64,000 nt of DNA, from the NCBI RefSeq assembly GCF_007556815.1, contig NZ_CP041743.1, forward strand, positions 1 to 64,000, given 5' to 3'. Both the position numbers and the translations under genes were made by a program. This DNA comes from Paraburkholderia megapolitana (GTDB taxonomy: Bacteria; Pseudomonadota; Gammaproteobacteria; Burkholderiales; Burkholderiaceae). Shown here in pieces: positions 35,743 through 44,387 of this stretch. Each line of letters opens with the position of its first letter. Within the stretch, counting starts at the first letter, position 1. The notes beneath the pieces were generated by a model. The model worked only from the letters and a program-made list of their open reading frames with translations. It did not search any database and was not told the origin of the DNA.

Positions 35743-36474
35743 CTAGACAAGCCGCTGCCCGCCATCGATATGCATCGTCTCGCCGGTCGTCAGCTCGCTC
35801 TCCATCAGATAGACATAGGCGGCAGCCACATCCGCGGGCGTCGCAATCCTGCCCGCCGGCAAGCGGGCGGCCATCTGCGCGAAGTAGCCCACCTTGGCCT
35901 CGCCGACCATGTCGTCCCACATCGGCGTATCGACCCACCCCGGCGACACGACATTGACGCGCGTCGGCGCCAGTTCCAGCGCGAGTGCATGGGCGAAATA
36001 GCCGAACGAACCTGCAGTCGCCGCCACGACCGCGCCGCCAGGAACAGGCGGCCGATCCTTATTGATGCCCGAAGTGAACGTCATCGAACCGCCCTTTCTG
36101 AGCGTGCGCGCAGCGTGTTTTGCAAGCGTCACAGCGCTGATCAGTTTGCTGTCGAAAAAGCGTCGCACGACATCGATGTCGATCCGCTCGATCGCATCGC
36201 CTGGCGGCGGCGTTCCTGCAGTCGACACGAGGTGATCGAATGGGCCAACGTCGTCGAAAGCGCGGGCGACGTCCTGCTCTTTCGTAATATCGACGGCGAA
36301 GCTTGTCACACGACGATCCTGACCAAGCGAGCACTGCGCGGCCTCAAGCTTCTCAGAAGATCGCCCGACGATTACGACGTCTGCACCATGCTGCAGAGCC
36401 GCGGCCGCAACACCAAGACCGATACCCGAACTACCCCCAACGACGACAATCTTTTGTCCCTTGAGCGATGCCAT
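35743..36474 (-). CDS. Short-chain dehydrogenase/reductase
   Basis: This 243-residue SDR has the NAD(P)-binding motif VVGGSSGIGLG and an N-terminal Rossmann fold. The catalytic stretch is atypical: FTSGINKDRPPVPGG leads to AATAGSFGYFAHALALE, so the usual YxxxK is not obvious. That may put it in the divergent group of SDRs. The ATG has GGAGG in front. It is 51 bp downstream of the VOC gene on the same strand, and a LysR gene is divergent from the pair. Confidence 0.86.
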   Translation of the reverse strand: MASLKGQKIVVVGGSSGIGLGVAAAALQHGADVVIVGRSSEKLEAAQCSLGQDRRVTSFAVDITKEQDVARAFDDVGPFDHLVSTAGTPPPGDAIERIDIDVVRRFFDSKLISAVTLAKHAARTLRKGGSMTFTSGINKDRPPVPGGAVVAATAGSFGYFAHALALELAPTRVNVVSPGWVDTPMWDDMVGEAKVGYFAQMAARLPAGRIATPADVAAAYVYLMESELTTGETMHIDGGQRLV

Positions 36475-36525
36475 GTCAGCCTCCGTTTTCGATGGTGAGC
36501 GCGGGCGCGTTACGTACTGACGCAC

Positions 36526-37011
36526 TCACGCATTGCCCGCATACGCAGCTTCAATATCGGCGACGATGATTCTGGACATCTTGTACATCGCGTACCGCAC
36601 CCGGTCGGCCTTCTCGCGGTCCGGGTCGGCCAGGTGCCGCAGCATGATTTCCGGCACGACCTGCCAGTGGACGCCATACCGGTCCATCAACCAGCCGCAC
36701 TGCTTTTCGACGCCACCGCCTGCCGTGAGCGCGTGCCAGTAGTAGTCGGTTTCGCTCTGGTCCTTCGTCTCGATGTAGAGCGAGACTCTTTCGTTGAACC
36801 GCGGCGCCGATCCCGCGTTGAGCGCCGTAAAGCGCAATCCTTCGAGTTCGAAGCCATGAACGGCCATCGGCGCCGTCTTGTTGTTGCCGGAAACCTTGTC
36901 GCTGAACTCCACCGAGTCGAGCGCCTTGCTGTTCCTGAAGACCGACAGGTAAAAATCGCGTGCTTCTTGCGCATCGGTCTCGAACCAGAGAAATGGGTGG
37001 ATGGTGGCCAT
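36526..37011 (-). CDS. VOC-family (PhnB-like) protein
   Basis: This 161-residue protein is of the PhnB / 3-demethylubiquinone-methyltransferase-like VOC group (HPFLWFETDAQEARDFYLSVF at the start; CGWLMDRYGVHWQVVP, and then RHLADPD). Such proteins bind a metal or small ligand; many have no known reaction. AGGAGA precedes the chosen ATG; an upstream in-frame extension is not convincing. It is first of a two-gene unit with the SDR. Confidence 0.9.
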   Translation of the reverse strand: MATIHPFLWFETDAQEARDFYLSVFRNSKALDSVEFSDKVSGNNKTAPMAVHGFELEGLRFTALNAGSAPRFNERVSLYIETKDQSETDYYWHALTAGGGVEKQCGWLMDRYGVHWQVVPEIMLRHLADPDREKADRVRYAMYKMSRIIVADIEAAYAGNA

Positions 37012-37115
37012 GTCGTTCTCCTGAGTGGTAGCTGTAAAGGACATTCTGGTCATCGGCGGGTTGACAGACAAACCATTCTTTGGCATCAATCTGTGACTAA
37101 CACTCACTAATCGCC

Positions 37116-38009
37116 ATGCCCCGCAAACTACCGCCACTCAATTCATTGCCGAGCTTTGAAGCGGCTGCCCGGCATCTGAGTTTCTCCAGAGCGGCGGAGG
37201 AACTCAACGTCACGCACGGCGCCATCAGCCGTGCCATCAAGCACCTCGAAGATCAGCTCGACGTCCAGTTGTTCGAGCGCGCGACGCGTTCGGTGCGCCT
37301 CACTGCTGTCGGCGAACCGTACGCGCGGGCGGTTCGCGAAGCGCTGGACCGGCTGTCGAACGCGACCGCAACGGCCACGACGCGCCACTCCAACTCGACG
37401 TTGAACGTCAGCACGTCCGATGGCTTTGCCGGGAAATGGCTGGTACCGCGTCTCTATCGTTTTCATCGCGAGCACAGCGAGATCGACGTGCGCGTCTCGA
37501 CGACCGGTCAGTTGAGCAGCTTTCTCGGTGACGGTATCGACATTGCGATCCGCTATGGCGGCGGGAATTACCCAGGGCTGACTGCGGAATTTCTCACTGA
37601 GGAAGAGGTATTTCCGGTGTGCAGTCCCAGACTCGTCGCAGGCAAGCGAGCATTGCGCAAGCCCGCGGACCTGAAACATCACACGTTGATCCACGACGCT
37701 TTTCCAATCGACTGGGCGACGTGGCTCGCCAGCGCGGGTGTGGAAGGCGTCGATCCGCAAAGCGGGATTACGTTCGACTCCGCGACGTTCGCCGTCGAGG
37801 CAGCGGTGCAAGGCGAAGGCGTCGTGCTGGGCCGGACCATGCTGGTGGCCGCCGACCTCGCTACCGGGCGACTGGTTCGGCCGTTCGCACACGCATTGAA
37901 ATCGACGTCGAGCTTTTACGTGGTCTACCCGCCGGGCGCCATCCGTCAACGCAAGGTCAAGGCGTTTCGCGACTGGCTGCTGGCGGAACTGGCGCCACCC
38001 GGCAATTAG
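37116..38009 (+). CDS. LysR-family regulator (GcvA-like)
   Basis: This 297-residue regulator has the LysR N-terminal HTH (LNSLPSFEAAARHLSFSRAAEELNV, quoted in part: FSRAAEELNVTHGAIS at about residues 26-41) and a periplasmic-binding-like effector domain of the GcvA subgroup (FGKWLVPRLYRF-like stretch, GDGIDIAIRYGGG). It is divergent from the VOC-SDR pair with 104 bp between starts, the usual layout for a regulator and its target. A TTGACA at 37061 could be its -35 box. Confidence 0.93.
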   Translation: MPRKLPPLNSLPSFEAAARHLSFSRAAEELNVTHGAISRAIKHLEDQLDVQLFERATRSVRLTAVGEPYARAVREALDRLSNATATATTRHSNSTLNVSTSDGFAGKWLVPRLYRFHREHSEIDVRVSTTGQLSSFLGDGIDIAIRYGGGNYPGLTAEFLTEEEVFPVCSPRLVAGKRALRKPADLKHHTLIHDAFPIDWATWLASAGVEGVDPQSGITFDSATFAVEAAVQGEGVVLGRTMLVAADLATGRLVRPFAHALKSTSSFYVVYPPGAIRQRKVKAFRDWLLAELAPPGN

Positions 38010-38030
38010 TCGCGCAAGAGAAAAGCATCT

Positions 38031-38900
38031 TCAGAAGTCGTCGGGAAAGGCCAGCTCCCAGCTGACATCGGTCCCAACATTCACGCGCCGCCCCGCACCG
38101 CCGACCACAATCGCGTTCTGCCCGAACGTCAGGCCACCATCCACGCGCGGATTGGCGCGCCAGCCCATCATCGTATCGAGCGGCTCGGTCGGCCACTGCG
38201 GATCGGGGCGCCCCTCGAGTTGATCGACTGTCGTGATCGGACAACGCGCGCACGGTTTGACGAAGCGCAACACGATGGCGTCGTCCGCGCCGATCGACAG
38301 CGTCTCGACAAAGTCCTCTTCGAACGCGTCGACGCCGTTCAGTACGATGTTCGGCCGGAAACGGTTCATCGGAATCGAAGGGGCGCCTTTCGCGCGCAAA
38401 CGCTGGTTCAGTTCGTCGAGCGAGGCTTCGGTCGTGACGAGTAGCGGGAAGCCGTCGGCGAACTTCGTCGGCGCGTCGGTGCCTGTGGTCCACATCTTGT
38501 TCGCAAGCCGCGTCACCTCGCGATCGAATCGCGCGAGCCGCACCTGTACACCGAGTACCTCCGAAAACCAGCGCGCCGCTCCATCCCCCTCATCGAGCGC
38601 CTCGAGGCTGTCACGCCAGATCGTCACGGGCACGCGTGCCGCTTCGCGCGGCGCTTCCAGAGGCAGGCGCAATACGTCGGCCGCGCCCGGCGCCGACAGT
38701 TCCAGCGAAGCAGGCGTGAATACCGGCCGGATCAGCGCCATCGCGGGGTACTCGCGTTGCGACACGAAGCGCCCGTTGCCGTCGACGACCATCCAGTGCC
38801 GGTCCCATTCGAGCCCGTGCGGCTCCAGCAGCGCATGGTCGAGCGCGATCGCGCCGCACGATTTCACGGGATAAATGAACAACGCACTGACGGATGGCAT
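38031..38900 (-). CDS. MOSC-domain protein (YcbX-like)
   Basis: This 289-residue protein has the N-terminal beta-barrel MOSC_N domain (LFIYPVKSCGAIALDHALL) and the MOSC core with the invariant Cys (VKPCARCPITTVDQLEG). Related proteins (YcbX, mARC) use molybdenum cofactor and reduce N-hydroxylated compounds. No ferredoxin domain follows, so electrons would come from a separate protein. It is convergent with the LysR gene and divergent from the nitroreductase operon. Confidence 0.91.
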   Translation of the reverse strand: MPSVSALFIYPVKSCGAIALDHALLEPHGLEWDRHWMVVDGNGRFVSQREYPAMALIRPVFTPASLELSAPGAADVLRLPLEAPREAARVPVTIWRDSLEALDEGDGAARWFSEVLGVQVRLARFDREVTRLANKMWTTGTDAPTKFADGFPLLVTTEASLDELNQRLRAKGAPSIPMNRFRPNIVLNGVDAFEEDFVETLSIGADDAIVLRFVKPCARCPITTVDQLEGRPDPQWPTEPLDTMMGWRANPRVDGGLTFGQNAIVVGGAGRRVNVGTDVSWELAFPDDF

Positions 38901-39226
38901 GGGTGGGAACCGGCACAGGGGAAATAAGGCGCGCGGGAAAGACGCGTTGGATGCGGCGGAGCGCAGCGCTCAGCGCCGCGATCGTGCGATTTTCTCCCGC
39001 CATTGCATCCGCTGCAAGGTGCGCGCGACGCCGTCAGCGAGTCGCATGAATAGCGTCCGAACCAGGCGGGCCGGCCCTCAGCCCCGTTTTTCGCTGTGAC
39101 ACAAGCCAGCCAGGTTGCACAGGCATTCTGCTCATACCTGTCTCACATACAAATGAGAATCATTTGCAATTGTGCGGAATTTGCTCCATGATTCGGCATG
39201 TCTCAAAACTCTCGATCCTTCCGTCC
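38901..39226. other. Divergent intergenic region containing a Fur box
   Basis: I see no gene here. The 326 bp separate the MOSC gene (minus) from the nitroreductase gene (plus). The left two thirds are GC-rich; the right third turns AT-rich around the Fur box at 39149-39167. TTGCAC near 39114 is a possible -35 for the rightward operon. Confidence 0.6.
39149..39167 (+). promoter_or_regulatory. Fur box
   Basis: The 19-mer matches the Fur consensus at 13 positions, and the central 13 bases AATGAGAATCATT differ from the consensus core at one base. It lies 60 bp upstream of the nitroreductase start in an AT-rich patch, so iron-replete cells should repress the operon. Confidence 0.75.
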
Positions 39227-39865
39227 ATGAACTCACCCCTGCCCGTTGAATCCGCCGAACGTAGCGCCCACGATGCCGCCCCGGACCGCGCGCGCATCGT
39301 GTTGCAGTCGCTGTTATCGCGCCAGTCGTACTGGCCGCTGACCAGTCCCGGACCGAACGACGCCGAACTCGCCTCGATCTTCGACGTCGCGTTGCGCGCG
39401 CCGGATCACGGCAACCTGCGCCCGTGGCGTTTTGTCCTCGTGCGCGGCGCAGCGCGCGAAGCACTCGGTGAAGTGCTGGTCGACATCGCAAGCGCGCGTA
39501 TGCCGGACGAGCCGCGCTCCGCGCATCAGCATCGCAGCAGGAAAGCGCAGGCGGCGCCGATCATCATCGCGATCGCCGCAGCGGTCGACGGCACTTCGAC
39601 CGTCCCTGAAGTGGAACAACTGCTCTCTGTCGGCGCCGCCGCGATGAACATGCTGAACGCGATTCATGTGCTCGGTTACGGCGGCTTCTGGGCCACCGGT
39701 GTCGATTCGTACGATGTGCGCATGCATGACGCACTCGGCTTCGAGCCGTCGGAACAGCTGCTCGGCTTTCTGTTCATCGGTACGCCGGCATCGGCGCAAC
39801 GCGATGCCGTTCGTCCCGAGCGCGCGGCCCACGTGCGCGAATGGACCGGTCCGTCGTCGCGTTAA
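39227..39865 (+). CDS. Nitroreductase family protein (YdjA-like)
   Basis: This 212-residue flavoenzyme is close to the small YdjA type: RAPDHGNLRPWRFVLVRG near the start binds FMN, and GYGGFWATG lies in the C-terminal half. It would reduce nitro, quinone or other acceptors with NAD(P)H. I chose the ATG of MNSPLPVE; the frame is open 21 codons upstream, which overlaps the Fur box and is unlikely to be translated. It is first of three co-directional genes under the Fur box, so it may act in iron reduction or in coping with iron limitation. Confidence 0.88.
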   Translation: MNSPLPVESAERSAHDAAPDRARIVLQSLLSRQSYWPLTSPGPNDAELASIFDVALRAPDHGNLRPWRFVLVRGAAREALGEVLVDIASARMPDEPRSAHQHRSRKAQAAPIIIAIAAAVDGTSTVPEVEQLLSVGAAAMNMLNAIHVLGYGGFWATGVDSYDVRMHDALGFEPSEQLLGFLFIGTPASAQRDAVRPERAAHVREWTGPSSR

Positions 39866-39888
39866 GCATCCACGAGGTTGGAGGTCGC

Positions 39889-40368
39889 ATGCACTTTCAT
39901 AGCCCACCCGCGAGGCAGCATTCGTTGCTCGACGACTCGCTCGCCGAGCATCCCGACATCGCCGAGCAAACCGTGGTCAGCGCGGTCCGCACCTGGCTGC
40001 GTCCGCAGTGCGATGCGGTACGCATGCGCAACAGCTGGCGCGAAGTCCTGTCGGAAGCCGGCATGACTGCCGACGGCTTGACCTACTTCGACATGCTGAT
40101 GCGTGGCCTGATGCGCACGACGTGCCGCCGGCTCGACACACGCTGCCGGTGCGCCAGCGATCTCGCGAAGGACGAAGCCTCGCTGCTGCAAACCATCGCG
40201 CTGCTGCAGAAAACCCATAGCCACGCCGCCATGCAGTTGCTGAACGACTGGCTGCCGCAGCCCGCCGTAAGCGGCATGCTGAAGATCGCGCGCTGGTTCG
40301 CGATTTCGCTGCTCGACGCGGGCATCGTGATCCGCGTGCGCGTGCGGCGCGTCACGTATATGCATTGA
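39889..40368 (+). CDS. Hypothetical protein in the Fur-box operon
   Basis: I do not recognise this 159-residue protein. It starts at an ATG 4 bp after GGAGGTC, overlapping no other gene, 23 bp after the nitroreductase. It is mostly helical by appearance, with a Cys cluster in TTCRRLDTRCRCASD (near residue 85) and the basic end RVRVRRVTYMH. There is no signal peptide or membrane helix. Position suggests a function in iron-limited cells; the Cys cluster might bind a metal, which is speculation. Confidence 0.75.
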   Translation: MHFHSPPARQHSLLDDSLAEHPDIAEQTVVSAVRTWLRPQCDAVRMRNSWREVLSEAGMTADGLTYFDMLMRGLMRTTCRRLDTRCRCASDLAKDEASLLQTIALLQKTHSHAAMQLLNDWLPQPAVSGMLKIARWFAISLLDAGIVIRVRVRRVTYMH

Positions 40369-40381
40369 AAGGCAGCCGGAT

Positions 40382-41242
40382 TTGCCACGAATCACTTTCG
40401 TCTCTGCCCGCACGCCGCACGGCAACCACGTGGCGCAAGCCGCACAGGGCACGAACGGCCGCCGCGAAACACCGCGTCACGCGATCTATCGCGTTCCGGA
40501 CCTCGCGTTCCTGCCACAACGGCTCGCGTGGCGCCGCCCGGAAGGCGACCCGTTGCCGCCCACCGGCGAGTTGTTGCTCTGGCGTGTGCGTCCCGAATGG
40601 CAGGTCGTATCGAAAGAAGCGGCATATATGCGGCTGTCGAAAGCCGAACTCGCGCGTGTAAAGAATCATCCGAACCCGGCGCTGGGCAAGCGCTTCGCGG
40701 TGGGTCGGGCGGTGCTGCGCGGCGTGCTCGCGCAGATGCTCGACTGTGCGCCGACCGATGTCGCGCTCACCGATAACCCGCTCGGCCAGCCGGTGCTCGC
40801 CGACATCCATCGTGCGGGCATCGAGGTACAGGTCGCCTACGCGGGGGTGTGGATCATGATCGGCATCAGCGCGAGCCCGTTCGGACTCGGCACCCGTCTG
40901 CCGCTGCCCACCGATGAAATCGACATCGACACCGGGAACGGTACGTTCACGGCAGCGCTCAAGGAACGTACGACGATCGCTCATTCGATCGCGCTGCGCA
41001 GCCACGTGCGCCACGCGAGCCTTCTTGCTGCCGCAGGCAAGCCGCTACTCGACGCCGATGCCAATGTGCTGCGTCAGGAGAGCGCGGCGTTCTTCGTCGA
41101 TACCGGCGAGGCGGGCCGCTGGCACGTGCTCGATGTGCCGATGCCAGGTGCGATCTGCGCGGCCGTAGCGGCCGCGCAACCGGTTACGCGCGTGCATGCG
41201 TTCGGTTGGGCTGGACCTGACGGCCGCGTAGACGATCGTTGA
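40382..41242 (+). CDS. Phosphopantetheinyl-transferase-like protein with degraded active site
   Basis: This 286-residue protein (TTG start, AAGG upstream) resembles Sfp-type 4'-phosphopantetheinyl transferases in its first half: LSKAELARVKNH, GRAVLRGVLAQML and DNPLGQPVLAD match their conserved order. However, the metal motif GIDVE is replaced by FGLGTRL after GISASP, the SHS motif reads VAYAG, and the later KE pair is not visible. So the usual Mg2+ ligands are missing and normal transferase activity is doubtful. It is third in the Fur-box operon, where PPTases for siderophore synthetases would be expected. It could be a dead paralogue with a new function. Confidence 0.68.
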   Translation: MPRITFVSARTPHGNHVAQAAQGTNGRRETPRHAIYRVPDLAFLPQRLAWRRPEGDPLPPTGELLLWRVRPEWQVVSKEAAYMRLSKAELARVKNHPNPALGKRFAVGRAVLRGVLAQMLDCAPTDVALTDNPLGQPVLADIHRAGIEVQVAYAGVWIMIGISASPFGLGTRLPLPTDEIDIDTGNGTFTAALKERTTIAHSIALRSHVRHASLLAAAGKPLLDADANVLRQESAAFFVDTGEAGRWHVLDVPMPGAICAAVAAAQPVTRVHAFGWAGPDGRVDDR

Positions 41243-41265
41243 TGGTCTAGCTGCTTGATGTCTGC

Positions 41266-41949
41266 TTATGCCCTTGCGGTACTGTCCTGAGCAAGTGCGT
41301 TCAGATCGGCGGGTTCGAGCACCGCGCTCGGTGCGCCGTGTCGCGCGACCGCAAGCATCGCGCGTCCCAGGCTTTCCGTGGTTTGCACATGCGCGGGAAA
41401 GAGCCGCCGCGCCGTAGACAGCAGCGGCGCCAGCAGCACATAGAACGTGTGATACAGCCGGGTCTTCGAACGCACGCCATGAAGCGGCTGAATCACACCG
41501 GGCCTGAACAGATACACCGCCTTGAACGGCAGCCGGCGCAACGCATTCTCAGTACGCCCTTTGACACGCGCCCACATCACGCGGCCCTGTTCGCTGCTGT
41601 CGGTACCGGTGCCGGACACGTAGACGAACGTCATCGCCGGATTGAGGCGCGCGAGCACGCTGGCCGCGGCGAGTGTCAGGTCGTAGGTAATGCGCGAATA
41701 GTCGTCTTCCTTCATCCCCACCGACGAAACCCCGAGACAAAAGAAGCACGCGTCGTAGCCCGACAACTCGTCATCGAGACCCGCGTATTGCGTGAGGTCG
41801 CTGCGCACCAGTTCGTGAAGACGCGGATCGAGTTGCCCGGTCGTCGCACGCCCGACGGTAAGCACACCCGTCACATCGGGATCGCGCAGACATTCGCGCA
41901 ACACGCCCTGCCCGACCATTCCCGTCGCACCAAAAATCACTACCTTCAC
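41266..41949 (-). CDS. NAD(P)-binding epimerase-like oxidoreductase
   Basis: This 227-residue protein has the atypical SDR/NmrA-like fold with GATGMVGQGVLREC at the start. It most likely begins at the GTG preceded by GAGGAGG, which overlaps the preceding SDR gene stop by 4 bp (GTGA), so the two genes are coupled. A longer frame beginning upstream is less likely. Motifs FVYVSGTGTDSSEQG and GVIQPLHG fit the nucleoside-diphosphate-sugar-epimerase-like group. The substrate is unknown. Confidence 0.87.
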   Translation of the reverse strand: MKVVIFGATGMVGQGVLRECLRDPDVTGVLTVGRATTGQLDPRLHELVRSDLTQYAGLDDELSGYDACFFCLGVSSVGMKEDDYSRITYDLTLAAASVLARLNPAMTFVYVSGTGTDSSEQGRVMWARVKGRTENALRRLPFKAVYLFRPGVIQPLHGVRSKTRLYHTFYVLLAPLLSTARRLFPAHVQTTESLGRAMLAVARHGAPSAVLEPADLNALAQDSTARA

Positions 41950-42911
41950 GTCGTTGCCTCCTCGGTCCATTGCACACCGACCAATGGACCGGAAACGTCC
42001 CACAGGCGCGTGGCGAGCGACTTGTCGCGCGCCTTCTCACCGATGATTGCGTCGCCGACCGGCCCCTTCAGCTCGAAGCGCCCCTGCGGCCCATAGTATC
42101 CCGCGGGCTTCGCATCGGGCGAGGTTGCGGCGAACAGCGTCGGCAGCGCGCCACCGGCTGCCGACTGCGCCACGTATGGCCCGAGCGCAGCCGACAGACG
42201 TTCGATCAGCGTACGTCGCCCGTTGCTTCCGAGCCCCGGGCCCGCGCTTTGCAGACCGGTCAGCGCATAGCCCGGATGGCACGCGTTGCAGGTGAGCCCC
42301 CAGCCGTGCGTATCGCTGCGGCGTTGCAGTTCGAAGGCGAATAGCAACATTGCTAGTTTCGACTGCGCATACGCGGGCCACGGACGATAACTGCGCTCCC
42401 ACTGCAGATCGTCGAAATGAATGTCCGCCTGGATTCGATGCGCTCCGCTGCTCACGTTGACGACACGCACGTCGCGCCCCGCGCGCAACAACGGCAGCAA
42501 ACGCGCGGTCAACGCGTAGTGGCCGAGATAGTTGGTGCCGAACTGCAATTCGAAACCATCCTGTGTGGTATGGCGCGTGGGCGGCATCATCACGCCTGCG
42601 TTGTTCACAAGCAGAGCCAGCGCTTGATGCCGGCTCGCAAAACCATCCACGAAGGCGCGAACCGATGCAAGGCTCGCGAGATCGAGGTGCGCATAGCGAA
42701 TATTCGCGCCCGGATGAACTGTCCGGATGCGGTTGAGCGCGACGTCGCCTTTCGCATCGTTGCGGCCGGTCAGGACGACTTCCGCACCGGCCCCCGCCAG
42801 CGCGAGCGCGGCTTCGTACCCGATGCCGCCAGTTGCGCCAGTCACGAGCGCGAGCCGGCCGTCCTGGCGCGGAATATCCTGGGTGGTCCAGACCTTCGAT
42901 ACTTTGGGCAT
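41946..42911 (-). CDS. SDR-family oxidoreductase (retinol-dehydrogenase-like)
   Basis: This 321-residue SDR has the cofactor motif VTGATGGIGYEAALAL, NNAGVMMPP and VNVSSGAHR, with the catalytic region YAQSKLAM. It reduces or oxidises a carbonyl/alcohol with NAD(P)(H). CAGGAG precedes the ATG. It is coupled to the epimerase-like gene, and the TetR gene lies directly upstream on the same strand. A TetR-type operator (42962-42979) stands 50 bp before its start, so it is probably under TetR control. Confidence 0.92.
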   Translation of the reverse strand: MPKVSKVWTTQDIPRQDGRLALVTGATGGIGYEAALALAGAGAEVVLTGRNDAKGDVALNRIRTVHPGANIRYAHLDLASLASVRAFVDGFASRHQALALLVNNAGVMMPPTRHTTQDGFELQFGTNYLGHYALTARLLPLLRAGRDVRVVNVSSGAHRIQADIHFDDLQWERSYRPWPAYAQSKLAMLLFAFELQRRSDTHGWGLTCNACHPGYALTGLQSAGPGLGSNGRRTLIERLSAALGPYVAQSAAGGALPTLFAATSPDAKPAGYYGPQGRFELKGPVGDAIIGEKARDKSLATRLWDVSGPLVGVQWTEEATT

Positions 42912-42961
42912 TGCGCACTCCTGCTGGGGTGAATCGGAGAAAACAAATTGATCAGATTAAT

Positions 42962-42979
42962 TGAGTGAATACGCGCTCA
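42962..42979 (-). promoter_or_regulatory. Putative TetR operator upstream of the SDR gene
   Basis: TGAGTGAATACGCGCTCA is an imperfect palindrome sharing the halves TGAGTGA and GCTCA with the site upstream of the TetR gene itself (43592-43605). The spacing between halves differs by 4 bases, so one site may be weaker. Confidence 0.5.
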
Positions 42980-43002
42980 TTACGAAACTAAAAAAAAACG
43001 CA

Positions 43003-43575
43003 TCACACACCGGCTACCGCGCTCCAGAACGCCTGGAATCCGGCGGCCTTATAGCGCTTTGCCTGCTTCGGTTCGCGTTCGATAAACTCCATCGTCGCTT
43101 CGGCAATCGCATTCATCATTGCCGCGACGAACAACGGCGACTGGTCCTTCAACGGACCGTTCGACGAGATCTGATGCACCATCGCGTTGATCTCGCCGAA
43201 CGCGGCCATGCCGGCATCGCGGCTGTGTTCGGTGATGCGCTCGGAGATCGACAGCTGGCTCATCGCCTTGCGTTTGAACGGATACGCGACGCCCCAGTCG
43301 ATATAGCGGTCCCACACGTGACGGCCGCGCTCCACAACCGATCCCGCTGCCGGGTAGCCGCGCGTCATCTCGCCGCGCAGATCGTGCTTGAGATCCAGAT
43401 ACAGCTCGTTGAACAGCACGTCCTTGCTGTCGAAGTAGGTAAACAACGTCCCCTCCGCAACGCCCGCCCCTTTGGCGATCTTCGCCGTCGTGGCTTCGAC
43501 GCCGAGCGTCGCGACGGCTTTCGTAGCCGCCGACAGGATGGCGTTGCGCTTGTCTTCGCTGCGAGGACGTGCCAC
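43003..43575 (-). CDS. TetR/AcrR-family regulator
   Basis: This 190-residue regulator has the N-terminal HTH (ATKAVATLGVEATTAKIAKG, then EGTLFTYFDSKDVLF) and a helical ligand domain. It starts at GTG with GGAG 7 bp before. It precedes the SDR and epimerase genes on the same strand. A T run of nine follows its stop (the A tract at 42990-42998 on the plus strand). The inducer is unknown; a hydrophobic compound that the SDR handles would fit. Confidence 0.92.
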   Translation of the reverse strand: MARPRSEDKRNAILSAATKAVATLGVEATTAKIAKGAGVAEGTLFTYFDSKDVLFNELYLDLKHDLRGEMTRGYPAAGSVVERGRHVWDRYIDWGVAYPFKRKAMSQLSISERITEHSRDAGMAAFGEINAMVHQISSNGPLKDQSPLFVAAMMNAIAEATMEFIEREPKQAKRYKAAGFQAFWSAVAGV

Positions 43576-43591
43576 GAATTGCTCCGTTAAA

Positions 43592-43605
43592 TGAGTGAGT
43601 GCTCA
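43592..43605. promoter_or_regulatory. Putative TetR operator upstream of the TetR gene
   Basis: TGAGTGAGTGCTCA lies 17 bp before the GTG start. The ends TGAG and CTCA pair, and the half-sites recur at 42962-42979. Position suggests autorepression. Confidence 0.55.
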
Positions 43606-43640
43606 ATAATAGACGGAGTGCGTGTTTCCTGCAAGCGGGA

Positions 43641-44387
43641 TCAGAACAGGCCCCACACGACCCGATAACGGACTCGTTTCTTGTAGCTGCGATACGCGTC
43701 GTCTTTCGACAGCAGCCGTTCCTCGCGCACGATCCGGATAACCTGCAACACCCAATGTAGCAGGATGATCAGCAGATTCTGCAGCCCGAAGGTGGGCAAC
43801 AGAAAGCCGAGATCGCGGATGAAATATCCGGTGTATATCGGATGGCGTACGTAGCGATACGCACCGTCGGTCACGAGCCCGCGATGCGCCGGCAGCAGAC
43901 CGAACGAGCGACGCAGCGACAGCTTGGCGACGATCGTCAGGAGAAAGCCGACAATCTGCAATCCCGCTGCGAATTTTTCGGAAACCAGATGTACGCCCGG
44001 GGCGAGATTGAACGCCAGAAAATAGTAGGTCGCACAAAACGACGTCACCACACTCACCGGATGCCAGTCGCGTTCTGTCGGCACGCGCGAGCACAGTACG
44101 AACACCAGCGTCACGGCCTCGGCAATCGCAAAGAACAGCAACGCGATGCGCGTTGGATCGAGCAGGTAGCGATGCATGACGGAGATGAAGAACGGCAACA
44201 GCAGCGCCGCTGTACCAGCGCGCAGCAGGATCTCCGTAACGATCTGCCTCTGGGTCAGGCGCTTAGGTTGACTAACCGGAGCATTCTTTGCGTCGTTGCC
44301 CTCTTCGCTGCCGGTATCGCCGATACGAGTGCTCGCGTTTGCGGGCGATTCCGTATCGGGATTCGATGCAACAGGATCGACATTCAT
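43641..44387 (-). CDS. Isoprenylcysteine carboxyl methyltransferase (ICMT/PEMT)-family membrane protein
   Basis: This 248-residue protein has a polar ~50-residue N-terminus (Pro/Ser/Asn-rich) and then five or so hydrophobic segments. The C-terminal SAM-binding region reads LVTDGAYRYVRHPIYTGYF and then EERLLSKDDAYRSYKKRV, as in the ICMT/PEMT family. It may methylate a lipid or another membrane substrate. I use the ATG of MNVDPVAS; an upstream start is possible. It is divergent from the MFS transporter gene by 170 bp. Confidence 0.88.
   Translation of the reverse strand: MNVDPVASNPDTESPANASTRIGDTGSEEGNDAKNAPVSQPKRLTQRQIVTEILLRAGTAALLLPFFISVMHRYLLDPTRIALLFFAIAEAVTLVFVLCSRVPTERDWHPVSVVTSFCATYYFLAFNLAPGVHLVSEKFAAGLQIVGFLLTIVAKLSLRRSFGLLPAHRGLVTDGAYRYVRHPIYTGYFIRDLGFLLPTFGLQNLLIILLHWVLQVIRIVREERLLSKDDAYRSYKKRVRYRVVWGLF

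Noticed and set aside
42990..42998. Rho-independent terminator after the TetR gene
   Set aside because: A T run follows the stop on the minus strand, but I could find no stable stem in front of it.
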